Shown: positions 54,392 through 63,413 of the stretch, piece after piece
How the letters are laid out: every line of letters starts with the position of its first letter
Position numbering within the stretch: position 1 is the stretch's first letter
Source: Clostridiaceae bacterium
GTDB taxonomy: Bacteria; Bacillota; Clostridia; DSM-8532
Length of the DNA: 64,000 nucleotides
Direction of reading: 5' to 3'
NCBI GenBank assembly: GCA_012839205.1
Contig: DUNT01000078.1
Location: 1-64,000 of the forward strand
Notes under the pieces: generated by a model
Told to the model about the DNA's origin: nothing
What the model saw: the letters and a program-made list of their open reading frames with translations, nothing else
Database searches by the model: none
Program-made: the position numbers and the translations under genes

Positions 54392-55411
54392 TTAAAACTG
54401 CCTCAGAAAACGAATATCGTTTTCAAACAGCAATCTCATATCGTCAATACCGAATTTACCCATTGTAATACGTTCCACTCCCATACCAAAGGCAAAGCCT
54501 GAGTATATATCAGGATCTATATTACACTCTCTCAGCACATTGGGATGAACCATCCCGGCCCCGAGAATCTCAACCCAGCCTTCACCTTTGCAAATTCTGC
54601 ATCCTGTGCCGCCGCAGCCCCAGCAGGAAACATCTACTTCGGCAGATGGCTCAGTAAACGGAAAATGGTGAGGCCTTAACCGGACTCTCGTATCCTTTCC
54701 GAATACAGATTTTGCAAATGCCTGAAGAGTTCCTACCAAATCTCCCATTGTTACACCCTTATCCACAACAAGGCCTTCTACTTGATGAAAGACAGGTGAA
54801 TGGGTGGCATCTACCGCATCGGATCTGTAAACGCGACCGGGACATATTATTCTTATTGGAGGCTTATTATTCTGCATATGTCTTATTTGTACAGGCGATG
54901 TATGGGTTCTTAATACCACATTCTCGCTTATATAAAATGTATCCTGTGTATCCCTGGCAGGATGATTCTTAGGAATATTAAGAGCCTCAAAGTTATTGTA
55001 ATCCAATTCAATTTCAGGACCCTCTGCTATCTCATATCCCATGCCCAGAAAAATTTCCTTAATTTCATCCAGAACTAATGTAAGCGGGTGTTTCTTGCCG
55101 ATTGGTCTGATTTTCCCGGGCAAAGTTACGTCAATAACTTCATTTTTAAGCCTTTTATTCCGCTCCTCCCGGACAAGCCGTGTCCTGGTATTTGCGATAC
55201 TTTCCTCAAGAGTATTCCTGACTTCATTTGCCATTTGTCCGATTACAGGACGTTCCTCGGCACTTAATGCACCCATGCCCTTTAGAATCTGTGTCAGCTT
55301 ACCTTTCTTGCCTAAATAAGCTACTTTTAAATCTTCAAGCTCCCTAATTTCAGAGATTTGGGCTAGTTTATCCAGAGCTTGTTTCTGAATTGCTTCTAAT
55401 TGTTGTTTCAT
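54392..55411 (-). CDS. pheS: Phenylalanyl-tRNA synthetase alpha subunit
   Basis: A 339-residue class II synthetase subunit. Motif segments are visible: [11 protein letters not shown] (motif 1 region), [20 protein letters not shown] (motif 2) and [14 protein letters not shown] (motif 3). It charges tRNA(Phe) together with PheT. Confidence 0.97.
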   Translation of the reverse strand: MKQQLEAIQKQALDKLAQISEIRELEDLKVAYLGKKGKLTQILKGMGALSAEERPVIGQMANEVRNTLEESIANTRTRLVREERNKRLKNEVIDVTLPGKIRPIGKKHPLTLVLDEIKEIFLGMGYEIAEGPEIELDYNNFEALNIPKNHPARDTQDTFYISENVVLRTHTSPVQIRHMQNNKPPIRIICPGRVYRSDAVDATHSPVFHQVEGLVVDKGVTMGDLVGTLQAFAKSVFGKDTRVRLRPHHFPFTEPSAEVDVSCWGCGGTGCRICKGEGWVEILGAGMVHPNVLRECNIDPDIYSGFAFGMGVERITMGKFGIDDMRLLFENDIRFLRQF

Positions 55412-55463
55412 TGTGCTTATAACACCTCGTTTTCATTTAATAAATGTCCAATTGACATGAAAA

Positions 55464-55715
55464 AACGCCCTGTCATAGGACAAAGCGTCAGCCTGCGGTA
55501 CCACCTATGTTCATGTAAGCACTTAATTATGCCTTACATGCACTTGTGCGCTGTAACGGGCTTACCCGGCCATCCCTACTTTATTTTCAGGCGGCTGCTC
55601 CAGAGGGAAATTCAGCAAATTGCTTTCAAATTGGTGTTTCCAACCCATGACACCAACTCTCTGTTTGAAGAGGCAAAAGCTTACTTAATCTCTTTCATCA
55701 CATACTATGAATTAT
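55464..55715 (-). promoter_or_regulatory. T-box leader specific for tRNA(Phe)
   Basis: The minus-strand leader has the T-box sequence TGGTACCGC (plus-strand 55495-55503) and a terminator, ACGCTTTGTC with GACAGGGCGT and a run of T (55461-55488). An upstream stem I closes with CAGAGAG and CTCTG arms. The specifier codon reads TTC (plus-strand GAA 55607-55609), coding for phenylalanine. Uncharged tRNA(Phe) would stabilise the antiterminator and turn pheST on. Confidence 0.93.
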
Positions 55716-55721
55716 TAGTAT

Positions 55722-55750
55722 ATTATAACCAACATGACGATTATGTTCAA
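55722..55750 (-). promoter_or_regulatory. Promoter of the pheST operon
   Basis: Minus strand TTGAAC (55745-55750), 17-base spacer and perfect TATAAT (55722-55727), just ahead of the T-box leader. Confidence 0.85.
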
Positions 55751-55854
55751 GTAATTAAGGAAACTTTACAGTTTAAAGATCCATTTTATACCCGCTGTAT
55801 TAGTGTTCCAGTATCCTTATAAAAATATCGTGGGAACACCTCCGATAAACAACT

Positions 55855-56775
55855 CTATTTATTCATTGTATCCAAATCATACGGTGTTTCCTGGTAGACA
55901 TAGTAATTAAGCCAGTTTGCGTACAGCAAGTTAGCATGGCTTCTCCAATTGACCATGGGAGGCTTACTGGGATCATCATCAGTAAAATAGTTTTTTGGTA
56001 TGTCTATATCAAGACCTTTTTTAATATCTCTGAAATATTCATCCTTTAAAGTGTCGGCATCATATTCTGAATGACCTGTTACAAAAATTTGTTTTCCGTC
56101 TTTTGAACATACAATATATACCCCTGACTCGGGAGATTCGGACAAAATTTTAAGACTGTCTATTTTCTCGATATCCTCTTTTCTAACCTCCGTATGACGG
56201 GATTGAGGCACATAAAAAACATCATCAAATCCTCTGAACAGCTTCACATATTTTTCATTTACAGTGTGCGGAAAAACACCGAACATCTTTTTCTCCAAAG
56301 GATACTTTTTTATTCCGTAGTGATGGTAAAGACCTGCCTGAGCTCCCCAGCAAATATGAAAGGTAGAAAACACATTGGTAACACTCCAATCCATAAGATC
56401 TTTCAGTTCTTCCCAATAATCCACCTCTTCGAACTCCATTGTCTCTACCGGAGCACCTGTAATTATCAGTCCGTCAAACTTTTGTTCCTTAACATTATCG
56501 AAGCTTTTATAAAAAAGACTCAAATGTTCGGCCGGAGTATTCTTTGATATATAAGTTTTAGGGTGCAAAAGCTGAACATCCACCTGTAACGGCGAATTTC
56601 CTATAAGCCTTAAGATTTGTGTTTCGGTTACTATCTTTGTAGGCATAAGGTTCATAATAGCAATTTTTAAAGGCCTGATATCCTGCGATCTTGCTCTTTC
56701 TTCGCTCATAACAAAAATGTTTTCGTTTTGAAGCGTCTCAAAGGCAGGCAAATTATTTGGTATATTAATCGGCAT
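55855..56775 (-). CDS. metA: Homoserine O-acyltransferase, probably acetyl-CoA-specific
   Basis: A 306-residue MetA-family enzyme that acylates homoserine for methionine synthesis. The catalytic cysteine is Cys 142 ([11 protein letters not shown]) and the catalytic His/Glu region is in VTGHSEYD. Residue 111 is glutamate ([15 protein letters not shown]). By published family knowledge, Glu 111 marks acetyl-CoA use and Gly succinyl-CoA use. It begins only 41 bases after the RNase P RNA and no promoter or SAM riboswitch is seen between. Confidence 0.93.
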   Translation of the reverse strand: MPINIPNNLPAFETLQNENIFVMSEERARSQDIRPLKIAIMNLMPTKIVTETQILRLIGNSPLQVDVQLLHPKTYISKNTPAEHLSLFYKSFDNVKEQKFDGLIITGAPVETMEFEEVDYWEELKDLMDWSVTNVFSTFHICWGAQAGLYHHYGIKKYPLEKKMFGVFPHTVNEKYVKLFRGFDDVFYVPQSRHTEVRKEDIEKIDSLKILSESPESGVYIVCSKDGKQIFVTGHSEYDADTLKDEYFRDIKKGLDIDIPKNYFTDDDPSKPPMVNWRSHANLLYANWLNYYVYQETPYDLDTMNK

Positions 56776-56816
56776 ATTCTTTGCTCCTTAAAACTCATAC
56801 ACTCTACAACAGAAAA

Positions 56817-57221
56817 AAATGAGCAGACCTGTAAGCCGGGTTCTGTCTTGAATGATCATCTATCTACGCCTTGTATTGCTACAAGGCTTTAGCCACCTCT
56901 AAGAAACAGGCGGGCAGCCTTATGGTTTCTTTTCACGGTGTTGCTCCAGGTGGGGTTTACATAGCGCCCTTCGTTGCCGTCGGGCCGGTGAGCTCTTACC
57001 TCACCTTTCCATCCTTACCATGCCAGGGGTTAGAGGCGGGAAACAAGATGCAAATATCACTGCTTCCAACATCTAACCTCTGGCATGGCGGTTTATTTCT
57101 GTTGCACTTTCCTTAAAGTCGCCTTCACCGGGTGTTATCCGGCACCTTTGCCCTGTGGAGCCCGGACTTTCCTCGTACGAGGCTTTTCAGCACATCGTCC
57201 GCGACCATCCGGCCTACTCAT
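56817..57221 (-). ncRNA. rnpB: RNase P RNA
   Basis: Catalytic RNA that trims tRNA 5' leaders. The minus strand shows the conserved 5' region ending in GAGGAAAGTCCGGGCTCC, then CAGGGCAAAGGTGCCGG. The core GGTAAGGATGGAAAGGTGAGGTAAGAGC and AACCCCACC are also present. The closing GACAGAACCCGGCTTACAGG completes it. A long P12-type stem (CATGCCAGAGGTTAGA arm) is present. Length is about 405 bases. The open frame that reads through it is an artefact. Confidence 0.97.
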
Positions 57222-57238
57222 TTTATCCGTATCATGAT

Positions 57239-57267
57239 ATTTTACAATAATAAATATACATAGTCAA
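57239..57267 (-). promoter_or_regulatory. Promoter of rnpB
   Basis: Minus strand TTGACT (57262-57267), 17-base spacer and TAAAAT (57239-57244), a few bases upstream of the mature RNA 5' end. Confidence 0.8.
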
Positions 57268-57292
57268 TTGTAAAAAACGGTTATACTATTAA

Positions 57293-57322
57293 TGGGAAAA
57301 AGCAGCTATTGCTGCTTTTTGT
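57293..57322 (-). terminator. Terminator of the acyl-CoA ligase gene
   Basis: A perfect 10-bp stem (57297-57306 with 57311-57320, AAAAAGCAGC arm) with loop TATT. A and T ends let it work in both directions. Confidence 0.88.
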
Positions 57323-57331
57323 ATCTTATTA

Positions 57332-58972
57332 TTATCTTGTTGTCTGCTTTGCTACCAGACAGGTTGCCCCATACTTTTCTCTTAACTTAGGTTTCTCAAT
57401 TTTTCCGGTTGGATTTCGTGGTACTTTGTCAAATATTACTTCTCTCGGGCGTTTATACCGTGGGAGCGTAAGGCAAAACTCTTCAATATCTTCTTTACTG
57501 CAGCTATGTCCTGGCTTTAATTCTATTATAGCAGCAGCTATCTCTCCAAGCCGGGCATCCGGCAATCCTATCACCGCAGCGTCTTTTATTGAATCATGGG
57601 TGCGCAGGAAATCCTCAATCTGAACCGGATATATGTTTTCGCCACCACTGATTATTACATCCTTTTTCCTGTCTACCAAATAGATAAAACCATCCTCATC
57701 CATTTTAGCCATATCTCCTGTCAAAAGCCAATCTCCCTTTAAGACAGCCTCGGTAGCCTTTGGATCATTGTAATAACATTTCATTACTCCGGGTCCTTTT
57801 ACACAAAGCTCTCCTACCTCGCCCTGCGGAACAAGTTCACCTTTATCATCTATAATTTTAACTTCCCAATCATATCCCGGAATTCCTATTGCACCTACTT
57901 TGTGGATATTCTCCACTCCTAAATGAACACAGCCCGGGCCTGTTGATTCACTTAGACCGTAATTCGTATCGTATTCATGGTGAGGGAAGTATTTCTTCCA
58001 GCGGTGAATAAGGCTTGGAGGTACAGGCTGAGCTCCTATATGCATAAGTCTCCATTGGGAAAGCTCATAGTCCTCTAATTTAACCTCTCCGCTTTCTATG
58101 GCATCCAATATATCCTGTGCCCACGGTACTAAAAGCCATACTATGGTTATTTTCTCTTCAGACACAGTTCTTAAAATCCAGTCGGGCTTTATTCCTCTTA
58201 AAATAACAGCCTTGCTGCCTGCTAAAAGGCTTCCAAACCAGTGCATTTTTGCACCTGTATGATAAAGTGGCGGTATACAAAGGAAATTATCCTCCCTTGT
58301 TTGCCCGTGATGTTTAGCCTCTGTAACGCATGCCGACATCAGGCTTCTGTGGTTATGTAAAATGGCTTTGGGAAACCCTGTAGTACCTGATGAAAAATAG
58401 ATGGCGGCATCGTCCTCATCAGTTATTTGAATATCTGGGGCTTCTGAAGAACAATTTGCAGTAAGGCGGTCATAGCTCTCTGCAAATGAGGGACGGCCTT
58501 CTCCTGCATATAGTAAAGTCTTTATCTTTGGAATCTCGTCATAAATACTTTCTAATCGTCCAATAAATTCGGGACCGAAAATAAGTGCAATTGAATCTGA
58601 TAAATCCAGGCAATACTTGATTTCTTCAGCAGAATAGCGGAAATTGAGCGGAACTGCTATAGCTCCGGTTTTTAAAATCCCGAAATAAATAGGGAGCCAT
58701 TCCAGACAATTCATTAGTAAAATTGCAACCTTATCGCCTTTTTTTATCCCTCTCTTAATCAGAAGGTTGGCAAGTCGGTTAGCTTTTTCGTCAAAAACAC
58801 GCCATGTCATGTCTCTCCGGTATTCGCCGGCCGGATTGTTTTCGATAAGCTCATATTCGCGCCAGATAACATTGTGGCTGTTTTGTAAATCCAGGTTGAT
58901 TTCGCTAAGACATTTTTCCTGTCCGTATAATACAGAATTTCTGGACAGCAATTCAGTAATTGGCATTTTCAT
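57332..58972 (-). CDS. AMP-forming acyl-CoA synthetase/ligase
   Basis: A 546-residue adenylate-forming enzyme. The P-loop-like motif is AIYFSSGTTGFPKAIL (about residues 190-205). The adenine-binding segment is NYGLSESTGPGCVHLG, followed by WLLTGDMAKMDEDG. The catalytic lysine is near the end in RNPTGKIEKPKLRE. It activates a carboxylic acid, likely a fatty or aromatic acid, as CoA thioester. No neighbours of a pathway indicate the acid. Confidence 0.92.
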   Translation of the reverse strand: MKMPITELLSRNSVLYGQEKCLSEINLDLQNSHNVIWREYELIENNPAGEYRRDMTWRVFDEKANRLANLLIKRGIKKGDKVAILLMNCLEWLPIYFGILKTGAIAVPLNFRYSAEEIKYCLDLSDSIALIFGPEFIGRLESIYDEIPKIKTLLYAGEGRPSFAESYDRLTANCSSEAPDIQITDEDDAAIYFSSGTTGFPKAILHNHRSLMSACVTEAKHHGQTREDNFLCIPPLYHTGAKMHWFGSLLAGSKAVILRGIKPDWILRTVSEEKITIVWLLVPWAQDILDAIESGEVKLEDYELSQWRLMHIGAQPVPPSLIHRWKKYFPHHEYDTNYGLSESTGPGCVHLGVENIHKVGAIGIPGYDWEVKIIDDKGELVPQGEVGELCVKGPGVMKCYYNDPKATEAVLKGDWLLTGDMAKMDEDGFIYLVDRKKDVIISGGENIYPVQIEDFLRTHDSIKDAAVIGLPDARLGEIAAAIIELKPGHSCSKEDIEEFCLTLPRYKRPREVIFDKVPRNPTGKIEKPKLREKYGATCLVAKQTTR

Positions 58973-59126
58973 ATCCTCCCGTTCTACAAGACATAAATAT
59001 TTTAATTTAATAAAACCGTGCTACGGTGCTACGGAATGAATAAAATCTACCCCTTATTATAGAATTATACATTATATAAATCAACCTTTATTTCTAACTC
59101 TTTATAAAAAAAGCTTTTTATTTGCA

Positions 59127-59168
59127 CAAAAAACTGCCCGCTAAAACAAAAACATTTCCCGGGCAGTT
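59127..59168 (-). terminator. Terminator of the FMN reductase gene
   Basis: A 9-bp stem, AACTGCCCG (59132-59140) with CGGGCAGTT (59160-59168), followed on the minus strand by TTTTTTG. Confidence 0.88.
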
Positions 59169-59199
59169 GATATTGATATTTTAAATAAATCGCTTATTT

Positions 59200-59772
59200 T
59201 TACGCTTTCTTATTAATTTTAACCCATTCTGCAAATGATTCCATAATACTTTTTAGATATTCTAAAGTAGACTCATTTTTTATATTGCCGGACTCATCCA
59301 TATAATCTGCAATATCCCCTATATATGCTTCAGGTTGCTGCATGGCAGGAACATTCAAAAACACAAGGGCTTGACGAATCTGATGATTGGCCCCAAATCC
59401 CCCCAGCGCCCCGGGTGACACACTGATTACTGCACCGGGTTTCCCATCCCATATGCTTTCTCCGTAAGGTCTTGAGCCCACATCCAGTGCATTTTTTATA
59501 ACCGCAGGCATAGTTCTGTTATACTCGGGTGTAATAAATAAAAAACCTTCGTACTTTTTCATATTCTTCCGGAATTCAGTATACTCTGAAGGAGGATTAC
59601 CCTCATCATCATAATCCTGATTATACAGCGGAAGGTTCCCAATCTCTACGTTCTCTAAATCTATACTGCCAGGAGCAACCTCCTTAAGCGTCTTCAAAAG
59701 TTTTTTGGAAAAGGACTCCTTGCGAAGGCTTCCTATTAATACTCCTATTTTTATAGACATAATTAGCACCAT
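59200..59772 (-). CDS. NAD(P)H-dependent FMN reductase
   Basis: A 190-residue flavodoxin-fold reductase of the ChrR/YieF-like group. The FMN loop is GVLIGSLRKESFSKKL (about residues 10-25) and the second flavin loop is FITPEYNRTMPAVIKNALD (about 77-95). It reduces quinones, azo dyes or flavin in the cytoplasm. The start could be ATG 59772 or ATG 59760, and neither has ideal spacing. Confidence 0.9.
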   Translation of the reverse strand: MVLIMSIKIGVLIGSLRKESFSKKLLKTLKEVAPGSIDLENVEIGNLPLYNQDYDDEGNPPSEYTEFRKNMKKYEGFLFITPEYNRTMPAVIKNALDVGSRPYGESIWDGKPGAVISVSPGALGGFGANHQIRQALVFLNVPAMQQPEAYIGDIADYMDESGNIKNESTLEYLKSIMESFAEWVKINKKA

Positions 59773-60044
59773 CCTTCCTCTTAATTTCTTGCTAATTTCT
59801 CTTATTATTTCAGTATTATTTTAATTTACCCATATTGTGAATATTCATAACATAAAATTATTTTGCTGCGCCTGTTAAATTCAATTATCATACTGGAAGT
59901 TATAATTTAAAGGAATACTGCTGATGTATCCTGGAAACCTTTCCATGCCTTAATTGTTTGATTCCCGACAATCGTGGTAGAATAGTATATAAATTTATAA
60001 ATATACAGATTTAATTAATACTATAAAATCGGGGGCACATCAGG

Positions 60045-61694
60045 ATGGGATACCAAAGATTTAACACAAGCAAAACCAAGCCTTTAGATATTATAATTTT
60101 TATAGCAAATATTCTTGCTGTCATTACAGGAATTATTTATCTCCTATATGGCTCAGACAGCATATATTGGAATATCTATGGTGTTTATATGTTAATGGTT
60201 CTGTTCTGTAATGCGGTCTATGCTTTCTTTGATTGCAAATATGATTTAAAAGGCTATTTATATCTGGGCATATCTATACTTTTTATGCTGCTGATTCCGG
60301 TTTTCAACCTCCTGGTTTCCTTATGGCCTGTCCATCAAAGTTCACGCAGCATGATTTCCTGTATAGCCATGTTGTTACTATATGCGTTTGGCGGTTTTTT
60401 GGCTGCTCATAATATTTTCAGGAAGAAAACCGATGTCGAATTACTGCTTGCCCAAATAGCAGCCAAATATGAGCCAGAGCCAAAAATACGTAAAGTAATG
60501 CGTATTTCATTAATATTAGTTTTGACACTATTTATGCTTATTGGACTTTTTATTGCATATAGTATATTATTTTCTAACAATCTTTGGGAAACTCAAATTT
60601 TTATTTCTGCTTTTGCACTTTTTTATGTGTTTTTGTTTTTAAGTGCCGGATTACTTGTAACTAAGTTGCTTAACAAAAGCAAAAGAACTTATGTTAGAAT
60701 AGCATATTTATTATTAACTGCCGTTATTTCAATAAGCTGCCTTGCTCCCATAATCTCACTTCCCGTTCTTATCAAAGAGGCTGACATCAGTTATCGCCAT
60801 GCTTTTGGAAATGAATATAAAACTCTTCCGGATTATAAAAATCCATACTTTAGAAAAATTACTTTTTCAATCCCCGAGTACTTTTTCGGAACAGTTACCA
60901 GGGACTATACCGTAAGGCAAGACATCCTTTTTTATTCCGGAAAAAAGGGTATCGATAAAGATTTAAAACTTTATTTTGATGTGTATTCATCCAGCCAGGA
61001 TGGAGACATGCTTCCGGGAGGTAATTCAGTTTTAATAAGGATTCATGGCGGCGGATGGAAAAGCGGTGACAAAGGACTGATGAATAATGCTCAGATGAAT
61101 AAATACTTTGCCAGCCAGGGCTATGTAGTTTTTGATATCCAGTACGGGTTAAATGGCAGTGACACGGCACCTTCCGATAACATTTCGGAGCAACGTTACC
61201 GTAATTTTACCCTGGATGATATAGTACGACATATAAACATATTTCTAAAATACCTCGCTGATAACCATGAGGAGTTTAATGCCAATATTGATTCTGTATT
61301 TATATCAGGAGTATCTGCAGGCGGAAATTTGGCTTTGTCTTCAGGATTGACTTATACAAACAATAAATTGAAAATCAATGGGATTATACCTTTTTATCCT
61401 GCCAACGCTCTGGCAGAAAGTATGGGAGTTGCAGGATCAGAAGTTTTGTCAGACCCTGCACTGAATGTTGATGAACTCTCGCCACCCTGCCTTATATTTC
61501 AAGGCACTCATGACGGATTGGTGAATTCTGCAATCACTGAACAACTGCTTGAAGAATACCAAAATAGCGGCAACACGGAATGTGCCATAATCTATATGCT
61601 TTATGGAGGGCATTCCAGTGATATCTATTTCTCAGGCTATTACAACCAGATATTTCTTTATTACATGGAACGTTTTATGTTTCAATACAGATGA
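60045..61694 (+). CDS. Membrane-anchored alpha/beta-hydrolase (esterase)
   Basis: A 549-residue protein. Residues 1 to about 245 contain about seven hydrophobic helices. The C-terminal part (about 280-549) is an alpha/beta-hydrolase of the carboxylesterase/BD-FAE type. The oxyanion motif is RIHGGGWKSGD, the nucleophile elbow FISGVSAGGNL (Ser), the acid GTHDGLV (Asp) and the His in YGGHSSD. The hydrolase part probably faces outside. Fusion to a polytopic membrane region is unusual for this esterase group. The substrate is unknown. Confidence 0.87.
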   Translation: MGYQRFNTSKTKPLDIIIFIANILAVITGIIYLLYGSDSIYWNIYGVYMLMVLFCNAVYAFFDCKYDLKGYLYLGISILFMLLIPVFNLLVSLWPVHQSSRSMISCIAMLLLYAFGGFLAAHNIFRKKTDVELLLAQIAAKYEPEPKIRKVMRISLILVLTLFMLIGLFIAYSILFSNNLWETQIFISAFALFYVFLFLSAGLLVTKLLNKSKRTYVRIAYLLLTAVISISCLAPIISLPVLIKEADISYRHAFGNEYKTLPDYKNPYFRKITFSIPEYFFGTVTRDYTVRQDILFYSGKKGIDKDLKLYFDVYSSSQDGDMLPGGNSVLIRIHGGGWKSGDKGLMNNAQMNKYFASQGYVVFDIQYGLNGSDTAPSDNISEQRYRNFTLDDIVRHINIFLKYLADNHEEFNANIDSVFISGVSAGGNLALSSGLTYTNNKLKINGIIPFYPANALAESMGVAGSEVLSDPALNVDELSPPCLIFQGTHDGLVNSAITEQLLEEYQNSGNTECAIIYMLYGGHSSDIYFSGYYNQIFLYYMERFMFQYR

Positions 61695-61760
61695 AAAAAA
61701 GAATTACTTATCATAATATGATAAAATATAAATAAACATGCGTTTAGAAGGTGCAAATAA

Positions 61761-63413
61761 ATGAAAATACGTTTTTTAGGAGCAAGTACATCAGTTACAG
61801 GATCATGTCATTTGATAACAACCAACAATCATAAGTTCTTATTGGATTGCGGGCTGTTTCAGGGCAGCGACGAAATGGACGAATTAAATGCCAAAGAATT
61901 TGATTTTAATCCTGCCGAGATCGAGTTTTTAATTCTTAGCCATGCACATATTGACCATAGCGGAAGAATTCCGTTACTTGTAAAGAGAGGCTTTAAAGGC
62001 AAAATATACTGCACCGATGCCACTGCCGATTTATTGGATGTTATGCTAAAGGACAGTGCATCAATACAAGAAAGAGAAACCGAATGGAAAAACCGTAAGA
62101 ATCAGAGGGCAGGCAAACCCCTTGTTGAGCCTCTATATACTATGGCAGACGCTGAGGCTACTCTGGATAATGTAGTTCCTATTCTTTACAATCAGCTTAT
62201 TGAATTGAACGAATCGGTTAAGGTTGTTTTTAATGATGCCGGACATATTCTTGGTTCATCAATAGTTGAGCTGTTTATTACAGAAAATGACGAGGTCTCA
62301 AAAATTGTTTATTCCGGTGACTTAGGCGTAAGGGGACGTCCCATTTTACGTGATCCCACAATTATAAAGAAAGCGGATTACGTTATTATGGAGACCACCT
62401 ACGGAAACCGTATCCATGAAAAAAACTCAGACAGTATAGAAAGACTCATTGATATAGTCTTAAAGACAACCCGAAGAGGCGGAAATGTTATAATTCCATC
62501 CTTCGCCGTAGGCAGAACCCAGGAATTGATTTATGAGTTTAACCGTTTTTACGAGGAACACTCCGAGTATAAGGATGAACTAAAAAATATAATGGTTTAT
62601 GTAGACAGTCCCATGGCCATTTCTGCAACAGAAGTATTCAGAAGAAACGCTCAGGTTTTCGATGATGAAACGCGCGATTACATTCTGCGGGGTGATCACC
62701 CTCTGGATTTTCCGAACCTGGTGTTCACAAGAACTGCTGAAGAGTCAGTAGCTCTTAATACAAATCCCAATCCCAAGGTGATTATTTCTTCCAGTGGCAT
62801 GTGTGAAGCTGGCAGGATTAAACACCATTTAAAACATAACCTTTGGAATCCTAAATCCAGTATTGTATTTGTCGGCTACCAGGCAAAGGGAACCTTGGGA
62901 TACTCAATATTGAACGGGGATAAAAGGGTTACCATCTTTGGAGAAAAGATTCATGTAGAAGCCGAAATTCATAATTTGGAAGGCTTTTCAGGTCATGCAG
63001 ATAAAAACGGTTTATTGGAATGGCTGGCCGGATTCAAGCAACGGCCTAAACAAATTTTCCTGGTCCACGGCGAGGAAGACTCAAAAAAAGAATTTGCCAA
63101 TGAAGTTAAATCAATATTGGGGTATGACTGCACCATTGTCGAAGGTGACACAGAATTCACCCTGACCAAACACGATGTTGTCAGTGTTGATGAGATGAAG
63201 AAGGAGCTTGTTTCTCCTGAGGCCTTATTCGAAATTAAAAAGAATATTTCATCAGTACATAATGCTTTGGAATATATTTTGTATAACACTCATCTGGCAA
63301 TGGGGGCAGATCTCACACCGGAACAAATAACCGAGATCAATAATCTTATAATCAGCCTTGAGAAGAACACCTATAATTTAGGATCGGTAATGTCCCTAAA
63401 GCCGGAGGGTTAA
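61761..63413 (+). CDS. MBL-fold beta-CASP ribonuclease
   Basis: A 550-residue metallo-beta-lactamase-fold nuclease with the CPSF73/RNA-specificity layout. The metal motif is LSHAHIDHSGRIP (HxHxDH), followed by DAGHILGS and SGDLG. The beta-CASP segment is IIPSFAVGRTQELIYEF, with the later NLEGFSGHADKN and LVHGEED. It likely processes RNA in the cytoplasm. It is not RNase J, which has a different C-terminal region. Convergent with the sirtuin gene; the two stop codons overlap. Confidence 0.93.
   Translation: MKIRFLGASTSVTGSCHLITTNNHKFLLDCGLFQGSDEMDELNAKEFDFNPAEIEFLILSHAHIDHSGRIPLLVKRGFKGKIYCTDATADLLDVMLKDSASIQERETEWKNRKNQRAGKPLVEPLYTMADAEATLDNVVPILYNQLIELNESVKVVFNDAGHILGSSIVELFITENDEVSKIVYSGDLGVRGRPILRDPTIIKKADYVIMETTYGNRIHEKNSDSIERLIDIVLKTTRRGGNVIIPSFAVGRTQELIYEFNRFYEEHSEYKDELKNIMVYVDSPMAISATEVFRRNAQVFDDETRDYILRGDHPLDFPNLVFTRTAEESVALNTNPNPKVIISSSGMCEAGRIKHHLKHNLWNPKSSIVFVGYQAKGTLGYSILNGDKRVTIFGEKIHVEAEIHNLEGFSGHADKNGLLEWLAGFKQRPKQIFLVHGEEDSKKEFANEVKSILGYDCTIVEGDTEFTLTKHDVVSVDEMKKELVSPEALFEIKKNISSVHNALEYILYNTHLAMGADLTPEQITEINNLIISLEKNTYNLGSVMSLKPEG

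Noticed and set aside
55400-55822. Open reading frame opposite the pheS T-box leader
   Set aside because: It covers a structured leader and promoter on the minus strand and has no ribosome binding site or family pattern.
56776-56816. SAM riboswitch ahead of metA
   Set aside because: The gap is only 41 bases, too short for any SAM aptamer.
56871-57116. Open reading frame inside the RNase P RNA
   Set aside because: The region is clearly rnpB on the other strand; the frame is incidental.
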